From assembly GCA_963772965.1 (NCBI GenBank), contig CAVYZU010000002.1, positions 930,001 through 994,000 on the forward strand: DNA of 64,000 bases, written 5' to 3'. The translations under genes and the position numbers were made by a program. This document shows positions 45,081 through 53,969 of the stretch, piece by piece. The stretch comes from AP-15 sp963772965 (GTDB lineage Bacteria; Pseudomonadota; Alphaproteobacteria; ATCC43930; CGMCC-115725). Each line of letters opens with the position of its first letter. Positions within the stretch are counted from its first letter, which is position 1. A model generated the notes under the pieces. That model made no database searches, was not told where the DNA came from, and saw only the letters and a program-made list of their open reading frames with translations.

Positions 45081-45902
45081 ATGACCCAGGCTTCCCAACA
45101 TCGAGACTTGCCGCCGATCCTCGTCGGCAAGGACTACGACGCGCCGTCGGTGTTCGAGGCGGCCAACCTGCTACGCGAGGCTCGGCGACAAAAGAAGGTT
45201 GCCGAGATCCCGGTGCCTGAGATCTGCGTACTCGATCCCGACGGCGACATTCTCCGCGCGTTGCAGCGCGCAGGGCGGGCAGCGCAGTCTCCAGGCTGGG
45301 CCTGCTATCACACGGAGCTCTTCGAATTCGATTACCAAGACGAGCGGTTCGGAATTATCGGCTGCGCCGTCGGCGCCTCGTTTGCGGTGTTGCTCGCCGA
45401 AGAGCTGTTCGTCTCCGGCTGCCGCTTTCTGATCAGCATGACCTCGGCTGGCCAGATCCATCCCCGCGGCGCAAGTCCCTACTTTGTGCTGATCGACCGA
45501 GCCTTGCGCGACGAGGGCACCAGCTACCATTACCTGCCGCCGGCCGAATTCGCCGAAGCCGATGGCCAGCTCGCCGCGGCGGCGATGCAAGTGTTGCAAG
45601 ATGCCGGGCAGAAGATTTATCGCGGCGCCGCTTGGACCACTGACGCACCCTTTCGCGAGACCGCAGCGGCAATCGAGCGGGCACGCGCCCGCGGCATTCT
45701 CGCCGTCGAGATGGAGGCGGCCGGGCTTTATGCCTTTGCCGCTGCGCGCGGCAAGCCGGTGCTGTGCTTTGCCCACGTCACCAACCAGATGGCGATCGTA
45801 AGCGGCGATTTCGAAAAGGGCGAAGCGAACGGCAGCGCCGCAGCACTTGCCGTCATTGCTGCCGCAGCCCGCAGCTGGCGAGCGGCGTACCAGTCGAAGT
45901 AA
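45081..45902 (+). CDS. Nucleoside phosphorylase family protein
   Basis: 273 residues. It would cleave a nucleoside to a base and ribose-1-phosphate. ICVLDPDGDILRALQRAGRA starts the core; GIIGCAVGASFAVLLAEELF, FLISMTSAGQIHPRGASPYF (phosphate/base side) and the purine/uridine phosphorylase signature VEMEAAGLYAFAAARGKPVL (ribose Glu, MEAA) are present. It resembles the PNP_UDP_1 family, with an N-terminal 45-residue extension. Base specificity is not readable. The start was chosen as MTQASQ because longer starts add an unrelated Arg-rich leader. Confidence 0.88.
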   Translation: MTQASQHRDLPPILVGKDYDAPSVFEAANLLREARRQKKVAEIPVPEICVLDPDGDILRALQRAGRAAQSPGWACYHTELFEFDYQDERFGIIGCAVGASFAVLLAEELFVSGCRFLISMTSAGQIHPRGASPYFVLIDRALRDEGTSYHYLPPAEFAEADGQLAAAAMQVLQDAGQKIYRGAAWTTDAPFRETAAAIERARARGILAVEMEAAGLYAFAAARGKPVLCFAHVTNQMAIVSGDFEKGEANGSAAALAVIAAAARSWRAAYQSK

Positions 45903-46180
45903 GCTGGCGTAGCTGCTGGGGTTGCGGCCGGAGTGGCAGTCGGAACGAAGGCAGCCTGGCGACGCTCTCATACCATGGCTCTTGCGGCTGTGGCTGACGC
46001 TCGCGAGCTTGTTACTGTACGTCGCCCAGCGAGCGTCGCATATTTTTGTCGACAGCCGCGCATCGGCGTTGAAATGACGATCTATTCGCCACTCGCCCCC
46101 GTCTCCAGCCTCGATTACGGCGCTGGTGGAGCAATGTAGCGGCTGCAACCCTCGGCCCGCCGGATGAAGAACAACCCACA

Positions 46181-46804
46181 ATGACCCCGAACCCGCTGAC
46201 CGATTTCGTCCATTTTATGCTTCGACCGGGATGGCCGACTTACGTCTTTTGGGTACTGATGATCGCCAGCGTCGCGATCGCGGTTTATGCCTTCGCCACG
46301 ATGCCCGAGCAACGGCGGTACGTTCATTTTGGCAATTGGGCCTGCCGCGTCGTCATTGGCGGGATGTGGTGGCAGCAGACACTGTGGAAATTGCCACCCT
46401 ATTACACGGATGACGGCAAACCCTCCGGCACAAACGAGCTGGCCCACTACATGACCGTGATCGGAAAATCGGCTGCCATCCCGTTGCAGGCGGATTTTTT
46501 CAACCACGTGGTCCTGCCGCATTTCTACCTGTTTGCGCCGATCGTCTTCGCCGCCGAAGCGCTGACGGCCGTGTCGCTTATCCTCGGTCTGTTCGTCGGG
46601 CTCTGGGGATGGATCGGCGCGCTGCAGTTCCTCAATTTGTGGCTCGGCCTCTACAACGACTGGTATGAGTGGCCGTGGACTTATTTTTTCGCACTCGTGC
46701 TTATGGTCATCTTTGCCTTACATCATTACGGCCGCAGCCTCGGCGTCGATGCGATCCTGACTGCGCGCTCGCGCCGGAGCCGGCTGCTCAATTGGGTAAG
46801 CTGA
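46181..46804 (+). CDS. DoxX-like integral membrane protein
   Basis: 207 residues with about four membrane helices. VFWVLMIASVAIAVYAFATM, GNWACRVVIGGMWWQQTLWK and LYLFAPIVFAAEALTAVSLI, then LGLFVGLWGWIGALQFLNLW and YFFALVLMVIFALHHYGRSL. The motif GxxWWQQTxWK followed by a helix-loop and HHYGRSLGVD ending is the pattern of DoxX/DoxD-like (thiosulfate-quinone oxidoreductase large subunit-like) proteins. Function is uncertain for this stand-alone form. A weak ribosome site precedes the ATG. Confidence 0.82.
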   Translation: MTPNPLTDFVHFMLRPGWPTYVFWVLMIASVAIAVYAFATMPEQRRYVHFGNWACRVVIGGMWWQQTLWKLPPYYTDDGKPSGTNELAHYMTVIGKSAAIPLQADFFNHVVLPHFYLFAPIVFAAEALTAVSLILGLFVGLWGWIGALQFLNLWLGLYNDWYEWPWTYFFALVLMVIFALHHYGRSLGVDAILTARSRRSRLLNWVS

Positions 46805-46856
46805 GCTGACGGAAACGCCAGCGGTGCGCACCGCCCGACGTAGGGCCTATGACGAC

Positions 46857-47484
46857 CTAGGGTAGCTGCGGGACCTGCATGCCGCGCTGCACCGCCGGGC
46901 GCTGAGCAATAGCCTCCACCCAGCGGCGGACATTCGGGTAGTCCGCCAGCACGACGCCCTGCCACTCCGACCGGGTCACCCACGGGTAGCTCGCGATGTC
47001 GGCAATCGAATATTCACCATCGGCGAGGAACTCGCTGGCGGCGAGCCGCTTTTCCAGAACGCCGTAAAGGCGCGCCGCCTCCTTCGAGTATCGCTGGATT
47101 GCATAAGGCAAGGGTTGCGGCGCAAAGCGGCGGAAGTGCTGGGCCTGGCCGAACATCGGCCCGATACCGCCCATCTGGAACATCAGCCATTGGATCGCTT
47201 GCGATCGCGGGCGCGGGTCGGCGGATAGGAAATGCCCAGTCTTTTCGGCGAGATAGATCAGAATCGCGCCCGATTCGAAAACCGTAAAAGGACCGCCACC
47301 CGGTCCGTCCGGATCGACGATTGTCGGGAATCTTGCCGTTGGGGTTGAGCGCCTCGTACTCTGGAGCGAATTGTTCCCCGTTGGCGATATCGATCGGGTG
47401 AACCCGATATCCGAGGCCGCATTCCTCGAGCATGACGGACACCTTGTGCCCATTCGGCGTCGGCCAAGTATAAAGATCGATCAT
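46857..47484 (-). pseudogene. Glutathione S-transferase (Nu/YfcG-like), one-base frameshift
   Basis: The first frame gives MIDLYTWPTPNGHKVSVMLE then HPIDIANGEQFAPEYEALNP and NGKIP, a YfcG/YghU-type thioredoxin fold with the TPNGxK motif. The continuation PTIVDPDGPGGGPFTVFESG, AILIYLAEKTGHFL and the whole C-terminal helical domain lie in a different frame. One extra C in the CCC at about 47326-47328 (plus-strand GGG) explains it exactly. Both halves are otherwise well conserved, so this is a recent lesion or a sequencing error; without the extra base the gene would be about 208 residues. Opposite to the nearby DoxX gene. Confidence 0.87.
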
Positions 47485-47592
47485 CTCCGCCTCGCTGTTG
47501 CTGCTGCAACCGCAAGGACGGTCTACCTCGTCATGCTGTCACGCGAAAGCGGCAAGCGGGCCCCGATCGCGAAACCGGATAATTTCGACGCG

Positions 47593-48036
47593 TCAGCGCG
47601 ATCGCTGGTCCTCGTTTGCTTGTTTCATCGCTTCGAACGGGCGCGTCGCAACGCGGCCGGCGATTTCCGCAATCTTGCTGCTCTGGTCCAGGAATGCCTG
47701 CAAATTGCCCCGCAATAGGCGCGACTGGATTTCGAACATGTCGGTCAAGCTGCGGCACCCGATCAGCGCACGGCTCGCCTCCGTCGTCTGACGCATGACC
47801 TCCTCGGCATAGTGCGCCCAGGCATTGGCAATGTCCTGCGCGCCTTCGGCGAGCGAGGCGCCGGTTCGCATCGCGGCCTCCGCACCGGCCGTCGAGGCCG
47901 TGCTCGCCTGGCGCATGCCCTCGCGCGCTTGCTCGGTCGTCTGCCGTATCACATCGCTTGAGGCGCGAGCGATCGTCTCGGGCGCCTCTTTGGCCGCGTC
48001 CGACGTCGCCTCGCCGCCAAACTTCGTTTCGCTCAT
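47593..48036 (-). CDS. Phasin family protein
   Basis: 147 residues, amphipathic helical: ETIARASSDVIRQTTEQARE, GMRQASTASTAGAEAAMRTG, then AHYAEEVMRQTTEASRALIG, and FEIQSRLLRGNLQAFLDQSS. This is the Phasin_2 pattern; such proteins coat polyhydroxyalkanoate granules. GGAGGG 5 nt upstream supports the chosen ATG. No PHA synthase is in the window. It also resembles other helical phasin-like proteins, so the granule role is inferred. Confidence 0.88.
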   Translation of the reverse strand: MSETKFGGEATSDAAKEAPETIARASSDVIRQTTEQAREGMRQASTASTAGAEAAMRTGASLAEGAQDIANAWAHYAEEVMRQTTEASRALIGCRSLTDMFEIQSRLLRGNLQAFLDQSSKIAEIAGRVATRPFEAMKQANEDQRSR

Positions 48037-48186
48037 CGAACCCTCCATGTCCCAATTATGCAGAGTCGAACGCACGGTCGGCGCCGATGCTCCGCTAATC
48101 GCCGATTTGTTTGGTAAACGGCGGGATGATGCGGTTGCCGCGGAGGCGCATTTAGCCGCCCGGTGCTGCCCTTCCCGATGCCGCCG

Positions 48187-49485
48187 CTAACTCTTGCCTT
48201 TGAACAATTTCGGCAGGCCTTCCCAGCATGCGTCGTAATCGCTCTGCAGTGCGGGGGTTTCGAGCGCAAAGCGCGTCGGGCGGATCGGAAACCGCGCCTC
48301 GAACATAAAGGCGAGCGTATTCTCGATCTTTTGCGGCGTCAGTTCCGCGGTGCTCGCCCGTTCATAGGTCGCGGCGTCGGGGCCGTGCCCGGCCATGCAA
48401 TTGTGCAACGACATGCCACCCGGAACGAAACCTTCGGCTTTTGCGTCGTAGGCGCCGTGCACCAGCCCCATAAACTCGTTCATGACGTTACGGTGATACC
48501 AGGGCGGGCGAAAGGTGTGTTCGGCCACCATCCAGCGCGGCGGGAAGATCACAAAGTCGCAATTCGCCGTCCCAGGGATTTCGGAGGGCGCGGTCAAGAC
48601 CGTGAAGATCGACGGATCGGGATGATCAAAGCTGATCGTGCCGAGCGTGTTGAAGCGCGCGAGATCGTATTTGTACGGGACGTAATTGCCGTGCCAGGCG
48701 ACGACGTCCAACGGTGAATGGTCGAATTCTGCCGCCCACAGATTGCCGGCGAATTTGCCGACCACCTCGACGGGCTCGTCGCTGTCCTCGTAAGTGGCGA
48801 CCGGGGTCAGAAAATCGCGCGGATTAGCGAGCCCGTTGGCGCCGATCGCGCCCAGTTCCGGCAAACGAAAGAGTTCACCGTAATTCTCGCAGACATAGCC
48901 GCGGGCCTTGCCCTCCGGCAGCTCGACGCGGAATTTGACCCCACGCGGCATGACGGCGATCTCGCCGGGTCCGGCTTCGATATGGCCGAATTCGCTGGCG
49001 ATCACGAGGCGGCCCTGCTGCGGCACTATCAGCAACTCGCCATCGGCATCGAAAAATAGGCGGCGATGCACCGATTGGGTCGCGCAGTACACGTGAATCG
49101 CAATGCCCGAGCGCAGCCCGGCGTCGCCATTGCCGCCCATCGTCACCAGCTCATCGATAAAATCGGCGGGTTTGTCGGGGAAGGGCAGGGGGTTCCAGCG
49201 CAGCCGGTTTGGCGGCGGTTCGGCTTCGTCAAATGGCGTGCTGCGCACGAGGCCATTATCGATCCGGCGATACGCGGGGTGCGCCGCCGACGGCCGGATG
49301 CGGTATAGCCAGGAGCGGCGATTTTGGGCGCGCGGTGCGGTAAACGCAGTCCCCGAAATCTGCTCGGTATAGAGGCCGAGCGGATGCCGCTGCGGCGCGT
49401 TCTGCCCCTCGGGCAGTGCCCCCGGCAACGCCTCGCTCGCATGCTCGCCGCCAAAGCCGGAAAGATAGCGTTGCATCGACTTCAC
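48187..49485 (-). CDS. hmgA: Homogentisate 1,2-dioxygenase
   Basis: 432 residues. It opens the ring of homogentisate to maleylacetoacetate in tyrosine breakdown, using Fe(II). The jelly-roll core shows YHRNVMNEFMGLVHGAYDAK (His and Glu ligands) and SLHNCMAGHGPDAATYERAS (second His). N-terminal YLSGFGGEHASEALPGALPE is standard. It shares an ATGA overlap with the EthD gene upstream, so they are an operon. No maleylacetoacetate isomerase gene follows, but a GST-fold gene lies nearby (frameshifted). Confidence 0.95.
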   Translation of the reverse strand: MKSMQRYLSGFGGEHASEALPGALPEGQNAPQRHPLGLYTEQISGTAFTAPRAQNRRSWLYRIRPSAAHPAYRRIDNGLVRSTPFDEAEPPPNRLRWNPLPFPDKPADFIDELVTMGGNGDAGLRSGIAIHVYCATQSVHRRLFFDADGELLIVPQQGRLVIASEFGHIEAGPGEIAVMPRGVKFRVELPEGKARGYVCENYGELFRLPELGAIGANGLANPRDFLTPVATYEDSDEPVEVVGKFAGNLWAAEFDHSPLDVVAWHGNYVPYKYDLARFNTLGTISFDHPDPSIFTVLTAPSEIPGTANCDFVIFPPRWMVAEHTFRPPWYHRNVMNEFMGLVHGAYDAKAEGFVPGGMSLHNCMAGHGPDAATYERASTAELTPQKIENTLAFMFEARFPIRPTRFALETPALQSDYDACWEGLPKLFKGKS

Positions 49486-49826
49486 TCCGGCGGCACCGGG
49501 ATAATGGTTTTCTCCTCGACGACATAGCTCTTGATCTGCCCGATGAACAGCGCGCCGTCGGCGTGCAAACGCTTCGCTTCGGGGGTCGCGTTGGCGCGCT
49601 CCATGGTTGCCATGTCGTCATACCAAAGCTCGGCAATGCCATCGATTTCCACATCGGTCGTCGGAATGTCCGGGCGCGTCCCCTCGGCCAGAATGTGTGA
49701 CTGGACATAACGGCGCACACCGGGCACGGCATGAGCCAGTGGTCCGTGGATCTCGCACCAATGCTTGACGAATTCTTCGTGGCTTAGCCCGCATTTGCGG
49801 GTCAGCAGCCCGACGCTTTTGATCAT
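49482..49826 (-). CDS. EthD-domain (dimeric alpha-beta barrel) protein
   Basis: 114 residues: MIKSVGLLTRKCGLSHEEFV, KHWCEIHGPLAHAVPGVRRY and VQSHILAEG, then IDGIAELWYDDMATMERANA, matching the EthD/DABB fold (HWxxxHGPLA signature). Such small proteins are linked to oxidative breakdown of organic compounds. It is the first gene of a two-gene operon with hmgA, with a 4-nt overlap; so it may be involved in homogentisate metabolism, which is inference. Ligand and reaction unknown. Confidence 0.88.
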   Translation of the reverse strand: MIKSVGLLTRKCGLSHEEFVKHWCEIHGPLAHAVPGVRRYVQSHILAEGTRPDIPTTDVEIDGIAELWYDDMATMERANATPEAKRLHADGALFIGQIKSYVVEEKTIIPVPPE

Positions 49827-49938
49827 CGGCGCGGTCCTTTATTCGGGTCCCTTGCTTCACGAGCAGTGCGGCTCGCCTCGCTGTCGCCGATCATGATACC
49901 GTTCGGGCAACCAGGCAAAGAGCAAGGATGGAGAAGCG

Positions 49939-50700
49939 ATGGATCTAAGGTTGGTGCGAGAGGAGGCGATCGAGAGGACCAACCGCTTTTTCTGGGACAC
50001 GCAGGGCTTTGTCCCGGCGGAAGACAGCGACGAATGGGAGGCGGAATATCGGCGCCAGTTCGAGCAGGCAAAGGCGCGCCAGGCCAACGGCGCTGCTCCA
50101 CCCCGAGCCACCGCGGTGCCGGGCACGGCCCCGACAACCCTCGACCAAGCGAATTGGGCGGAGCTGACCGGCGACCCGACGCAGACCCGATGGGCGGCGT
50201 CGTTGCGCGCCGATCGGATCCGGGAGATCCGCGATCCCGGCATCCGCGAATGGCTAACCACGACTTGGACCAGGGCCAAGAGCTGGATCGACACCCAGGA
50301 GCTTACGACCCCGGTGTTTCTACAGCGGATTGCCCCGCATTATCAGGAATACCGCAAGAAGGCGGATGAAGCGGCCCAGGTGCGCGCGCAGCAGCGTCAG
50401 GCGCAACAGACGGCTGCCGACGCGATCCGCAAGCAGGTCGAAGATGCCGGAATCACTGTCGAAGGCCTGATCGAATTGATCGACGTCTGCGACCGCCTGC
50501 CGGCGGTGCCGTTGAAAACCAAGCTCGCCGAACTCGACCACGACGGGCGCAATCTGCGCGTCTTCGAAACCGACGACCCGGCGCTGCTGATGGTGCTCGA
50601 AAAAGAGGGCAGGGCGGGCCACAGTGACTATGCGATCGAACGCGACCAAGGTCTCGTCGCCGATCTCACCCTATTCATGCGAGCGGCAGCCCTGTCCTAG
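49939..50700 (+). CDS. Hypothetical protein, 253 aa, charged and helical
   Basis: Not recognised. It starts MDLRLVREEAIERTNRFFWD, followed by TQGFVPAEDSDEWEAEYRRQ, an Ala/Pro/Thr linker, DRIREIRDPGIREWLTTTWT, a coiled-coil-like EYRKKADEAAQVRAQQRQAQ, then a helical C-terminus (IELIDVCDRLPAVPLKTKLA). No signal peptide or membrane span. GGAGAAG precedes the ATG. It sits 22 nt before the gentisate-dioxygenase-like gene in the same direction, so it may be cotranscribed with it and could be related to that locus; the function cannot be stated. Confidence 0.7.
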   Translation: MDLRLVREEAIERTNRFFWDTQGFVPAEDSDEWEAEYRRQFEQAKARQANGAAPPRATAVPGTAPTTLDQANWAELTGDPTQTRWAASLRADRIREIRDPGIREWLTTTWTRAKSWIDTQELTTPVFLQRIAPHYQEYRKKADEAAQVRAQQRQAQQTAADAIRKQVEDAGITVEGLIELIDVCDRLPAVPLKTKLAELDHDGRNLRVFETDDPALLMVLEKEGRAGHSDYAIERDQGLVADLTLFMRAAALS

Positions 50701-50722
50701 TGCAGGCGAGGGAGGAAAGATC

Positions 50723-51940
50723 ATGATGACAGAGGCGCGCGTAGCGGGATCCGGAGCGCGAGAGGCGATGGAGCGGCTAAACGCCGAAGCGGCGCCGCTC
50801 AATATTTGGCTGCGAACGCAGGCGAACGCCCCGGCACAGCCGCCGTGGTTTCGCGAGACCGGACTGACAGCGGGCGGCCGGGTCGCCGCGGGACGGGTCG
50901 GTGCGGCGCAACTCAAGCCGGTCGCGCACCACTGGCGCTGGGGCGAAATCGGTCCTTATCTCGACCGGATCGCCGAGATCGCCCGCACGGCGGATGTCTC
51001 GCCAATCGAATTTTCCGAGCGTCAGCAATTTCTGCTGACCAATCCCGGGCTCGGCGGACGATTGCAGGTCACCAGCACGATGCGCTGCGCGGTGTCGATC
51101 TACAATCCGGGCGACGTGGCTCCGGTGCATATCCATACGCCGAATGCCAGCCGAACGATCCTATCCGAGAATGGCGGCTATACGACGATAGAAGGCGAGC
51201 GCTGCCGAGCGGCGCGCGGCGATTTGATCCTGACGCCAAATGGCACCTGGCACGACCACGGCAATGACGGCGCCGACCCGGTAGTATGGATCGACGTGCT
51301 CGATTTTCCGCTGATGGAATTTCTTGACTGCGTCTGGCTCGACGAAGAATACCCCGGCAAAACCGCGGGCAATGCCCGGGCCCAGGCAGTGTCGCTCAAG
51401 GACGGCTACTCCCAGCGCCTCTATAGCAATGGCGGCTTAGTGCCGGCCTTTGCCGCCGGTCAGCGCGGCTTTGGGTGTGACACGTCGCCAATGTTTCATT
51501 ACCGCGGCGCTGATGTGCGCGCTGCCCTCGAAGAATTGCGCGATGAGGCCAGCGATCCCTACGAGGGCATCACGCTGAAATTTACCAACCCGGTGACCGG
51601 GGCCTCGGTATTCCCGACCCTGGACTATCGGGCGATGTTGCTGCGCGCCGGCGAGCAGACCCGGTTCAAGCGCGAAACATCGGGTACGCTCTATCAGGTT
51701 ATCGAAGGCCGCGGAACGACCGAGATAGCCGGCCAATCCTTCGATTGGGAAGAAAACGACATCTTTGTCGGGCCCGGCTTTGCTTGGCGCCGTCATGTCA
51801 GCCGCGGTGATCGGGATGCGGTCCTTTATGCGATTTCCGACCGCCCTTTGCTCGACAAGATCGGACAGTATCGCGCCCAAGGCCGCCTCGCGGACGATCG
51901 GGTGGTCGAGCTAGCAGATCAAAGTAGAGGCTCGACATAG
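50723..51940 (+). CDS. Gentisate 1,2-dioxygenase-like bicupin
   Basis: 405 residues. First cupin: NPGDVAPVHIHTPNASRTIL then GYTTIEGERCRAARGDLILT and PNGTWHDHGNDG, holding the His ligands for Fe(II). Second cupin: LRAGEQTRFKRETSGTLYQV, IEGRGTTEIAGQSFDWEEND and IFVGPGFAWRRHVSRGD. Gentisate, 1-hydroxy-2-naphthoate and salicylate dioxygenases share this layout; substrate not readable. GGAGGAAA precedes the ATG. An uncharacterised helical protein gene lies just upstream. The enzyme complements hmgA, suggesting aromatic-acid degradation. Confidence 0.88.
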   Translation: MMTEARVAGSGAREAMERLNAEAAPLNIWLRTQANAPAQPPWFRETGLTAGGRVAAGRVGAAQLKPVAHHWRWGEIGPYLDRIAEIARTADVSPIEFSERQQFLLTNPGLGGRLQVTSTMRCAVSIYNPGDVAPVHIHTPNASRTILSENGGYTTIEGERCRAARGDLILTPNGTWHDHGNDGADPVVWIDVLDFPLMEFLDCVWLDEEYPGKTAGNARAQAVSLKDGYSQRLYSNGGLVPAFAAGQRGFGCDTSPMFHYRGADVRAALEELRDEASDPYEGITLKFTNPVTGASVFPTLDYRAMLLRAGEQTRFKRETSGTLYQVIEGRGTTEIAGQSFDWEENDIFVGPGFAWRRHVSRGDRDAVLYAISDRPLLDKIGQYRAQGRLADDRVVELADQSRGST

Positions 51941-52103
51941 TGTGCGGCGGGGTCTGCTCCGGCGGATTGCCGACCTTCATTGGCCAGATCCGGATCGACG
52001 CTATTGCGCCGAGAGCAGCCGCTCGCTCGACCACGGGCCATCGCCTGGATTGTCCCGATGCCACGGGGTAGGATAGCGATCAGTCAGTCAGCGAGGCGGA
52101 ATC

Positions 52104-52259
52104 ATGAAGCTCGCAGGCAAAAAGGCTCTGATTACCGGCGGCAATAGCGGTATCGGCCTGGCCACAGCCCGCCTTTTCTTCTCTGAAGGTGCAGAGGTGG
52201 CGGACTTACGGGCGCTCCTTTCGGAGCCCCCATTCTTCGCGGCTGACCGTAGAGAATAG
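52104..52259 (+). pseudogene. Truncated SDR N-terminus
   Basis: The first 31 codons form an SDR N-terminus: MKLAGKKALITGGNSGIGLA then TARLFFSEGAEV, with TGGNSGIG as the cofactor loop. After GAEV the frame changes composition abruptly and runs to a TAG 20 codons later without homology. A normal SDR is ~250 residues, so the rest is lost. The break coincides with the start of a lower-GC segment that includes the DUF4331 gene; I infer that insertion or replacement of foreign DNA truncated it. Confidence 0.8.
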
Positions 52260-52440
52260 TTACGAAGCACGAATCGCCGGACTCTCGGATAAAGCGTACG
52301 TATTCACTACGATAGAATTTAAAGTCCGCCGCCTCGAACGCCAAATTATAAGGAGCGAAGCAAACATCCGCATCAGTCGGTGCCAAATCGCCAAGTCACC
52401 AAGAGTGGGCTAATCACTATTCTTTTCAAGGAGATCCTGT

Positions 52441-53430
52441 ATGTCACATCATTTCGACACCAAACTGGCGAGGGAAGATCCGAGCCTCAACCTCTGCGAC
52501 TTTTATTTATTTGACGGCCCCTCGGGCAAGACGGTGATGGCGATGACCGTGAATCCGGATGCAGGATTATCGGCTCCGGATACACTTCATCCAGAAGGGC
52601 TCTACGCGTTCCGGTTCGACCTGAACGGAGATGCGAGGGAAGAGGTTACGTTCAAGTTCAGGTTTGGTGAACCACGACACGGAGTTGGCCGTGAGCATAC
52701 TCACATTCAGCCGTTTGTGGTGCGGAAGGCGACGGGTGACGATGCTCTTCGTGGCGACGCCGGAGAGAGTTTGGTTGAGGGTGAAACCGGATCGGTAGCG
52801 ACTGATTCGGATCTTCGTGCGTATGTCGGGATTGCTCCAGAGCTATTTGCGGCAAATGCTGGATTCGGCACATTTATGACTGCTTTCTATAAGGAACAGC
52901 GCTTCGATGGGGACGCCTTTCTGCATCAGCAGAATCCCTTTGCGAGGCGGAATGTTACGGCGATTGTGCTGGAAATTCCGAGCGAACTGATTGGGAAGGG
53001 AAAAATCAACGCATGGGCGACGATCTCCCTCTTTGGCCATGCGCCGGAGGTACAAGTTTCGCGTTGGGGCCTGCCTATAGTTACGCATCTCTTCCTGAAC
53101 GACCCGAGCGATCAAGAGGTGAAAGAACAATTCAATGCGTCGGTTCCCTCCGAAGATCTAGAGCGCTTCGCGAAGTCGATCGCGGATTTTGCGGAGAAGA
53201 TGACAACCTATGCCGGTTCGGCGGCGGACCCAGGTGAATACGGGAAGCTGATCGCTTCGCGGCTTTGTCCCAACACATTGCCTTATGAGCTTGGAACACC
53301 CGCCGCATTTGAGGTGTCCAGCTTCAATGGACGCGCGCTCGGCGACGATGCGCTGGATGTAATGTTGACGCTGGCGGCCAACACGCCGCTCGTCGATGGA
53401 CTTGCTCCCGACCGCGGGCGCATTCGCTAG
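52441..53430 (+). CDS. DUF4331 family protein, ended by an in-frame amber codon
   Basis: 329 residues as read. SHHFDTKLAREDPSLNLCDF, YLFDGPSGKTVMAMTVNPDA, HPEGLYAFRFDLNGDAREEV, then RNVTAIVLEIPSELIGKGKI and VSRWGLPIVTHLFLNDPSDQ match DUF4331. Base composition and codon use are lower in GC and richer in A/T-ended codons than the neighbours. Immediately after the TAG (53428-53430) the same frame continues for 26 codons, DFPYYGAPYTAEEQVGVRPM then SRRAKK to a TAG at 53509-53511, which resembles the expected C-terminal tail. So the stop is probably a point change or suppression site. It lies beside the truncated SDR. AAGGAGAT precedes the ATG. Function unknown. Confidence 0.87.
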   Translation: MSHHFDTKLAREDPSLNLCDFYLFDGPSGKTVMAMTVNPDAGLSAPDTLHPEGLYAFRFDLNGDAREEVTFKFRFGEPRHGVGREHTHIQPFVVRKATGDDALRGDAGESLVEGETGSVATDSDLRAYVGIAPELFAANAGFGTFMTAFYKEQRFDGDAFLHQQNPFARRNVTAIVLEIPSELIGKGKINAWATISLFGHAPEVQVSRWGLPIVTHLFLNDPSDQEVKEQFNASVPSEDLERFAKSIADFAEKMTTYAGSAADPGEYGKLIASRLCPNTLPYELGTPAAFEVSSFNGRALGDDALDVMLTLAANTPLVDGLAPDRGRIR

Positions 53431-53567
53431 GATTTCCCGTATTATGGAGCGCCGTATACAGCGGAGGAGCAGGTCGGGGTGAGGCCGATGTCGCGCCGGG
53501 CTAAGAAATAGGCAGGAGGCGACGATTGAGAATGCAGTTGGGTATCTAAACTTAAAGGAGGAGGGCC

Positions 53568-53969
53568 GTGGAACGAGAGATCATCCGCGTCGAACCGTTC
53601 GACACCAATTTTGAGAAATGGGGCGCTCCCGTCTCGGTCTGCACCCGAGCTGGGGACATGGTGTTCGTGTCCGGATTGCCGCCCTTCGACCCGGACACCG
53701 GGGAGCTCCTGCAGCATGCGCCTTTCGAGCGCCAGGCCGAGCGCATCCTCGAACAGATGAAGACAGTGCTGGAGGCGGCGGGGTCGGACCTCGATCACGT
53801 GCTGAAGTGCAACGTGCTCTGCATATCAGCCGAGCGCTTCAAGACGTTCAACGAGATCTACAAACGCTACTTCCCCAAGAACCCGCCTGCCCGAATCTTC
53901 TTCTGCGTCCCGGAGTGGACCGGTCCGTTCGATATCGAGATCGACTGCGTGGCCGTAACGAAGAGCTGA
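53568..53969 (+). CDS. RidA (YjgF/YER057c/UK114) family protein
   Basis: 133 residues. The trimeric fold is recognisable: VCTRAGDMVFVSGLPPFDPD then TGELLQHAPFERQAERILEQ, KTVLEAAGSDLDHVLKCNVL, and IYKRYFPKNPPARIFFCVPE. The conserved Arg of PPARIFF is at the position of the imine-binding Arg of RidA, so enamine/imine deaminase activity is plausible; the IEIDCVAV end is standard. GTG start behind AAGGAGGAGG. It may belong to the foreign block or to native DNA, as the boundary is unclear. Confidence 0.92.
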   Translation: MEREIIRVEPFDTNFEKWGAPVSVCTRAGDMVFVSGLPPFDPDTGELLQHAPFERQAERILEQMKTVLEAAGSDLDHVLKCNVLCISAERFKTFNEIYKRYFPKNPPARIFFCVPEWTGPFDIEIDCVAVTKS

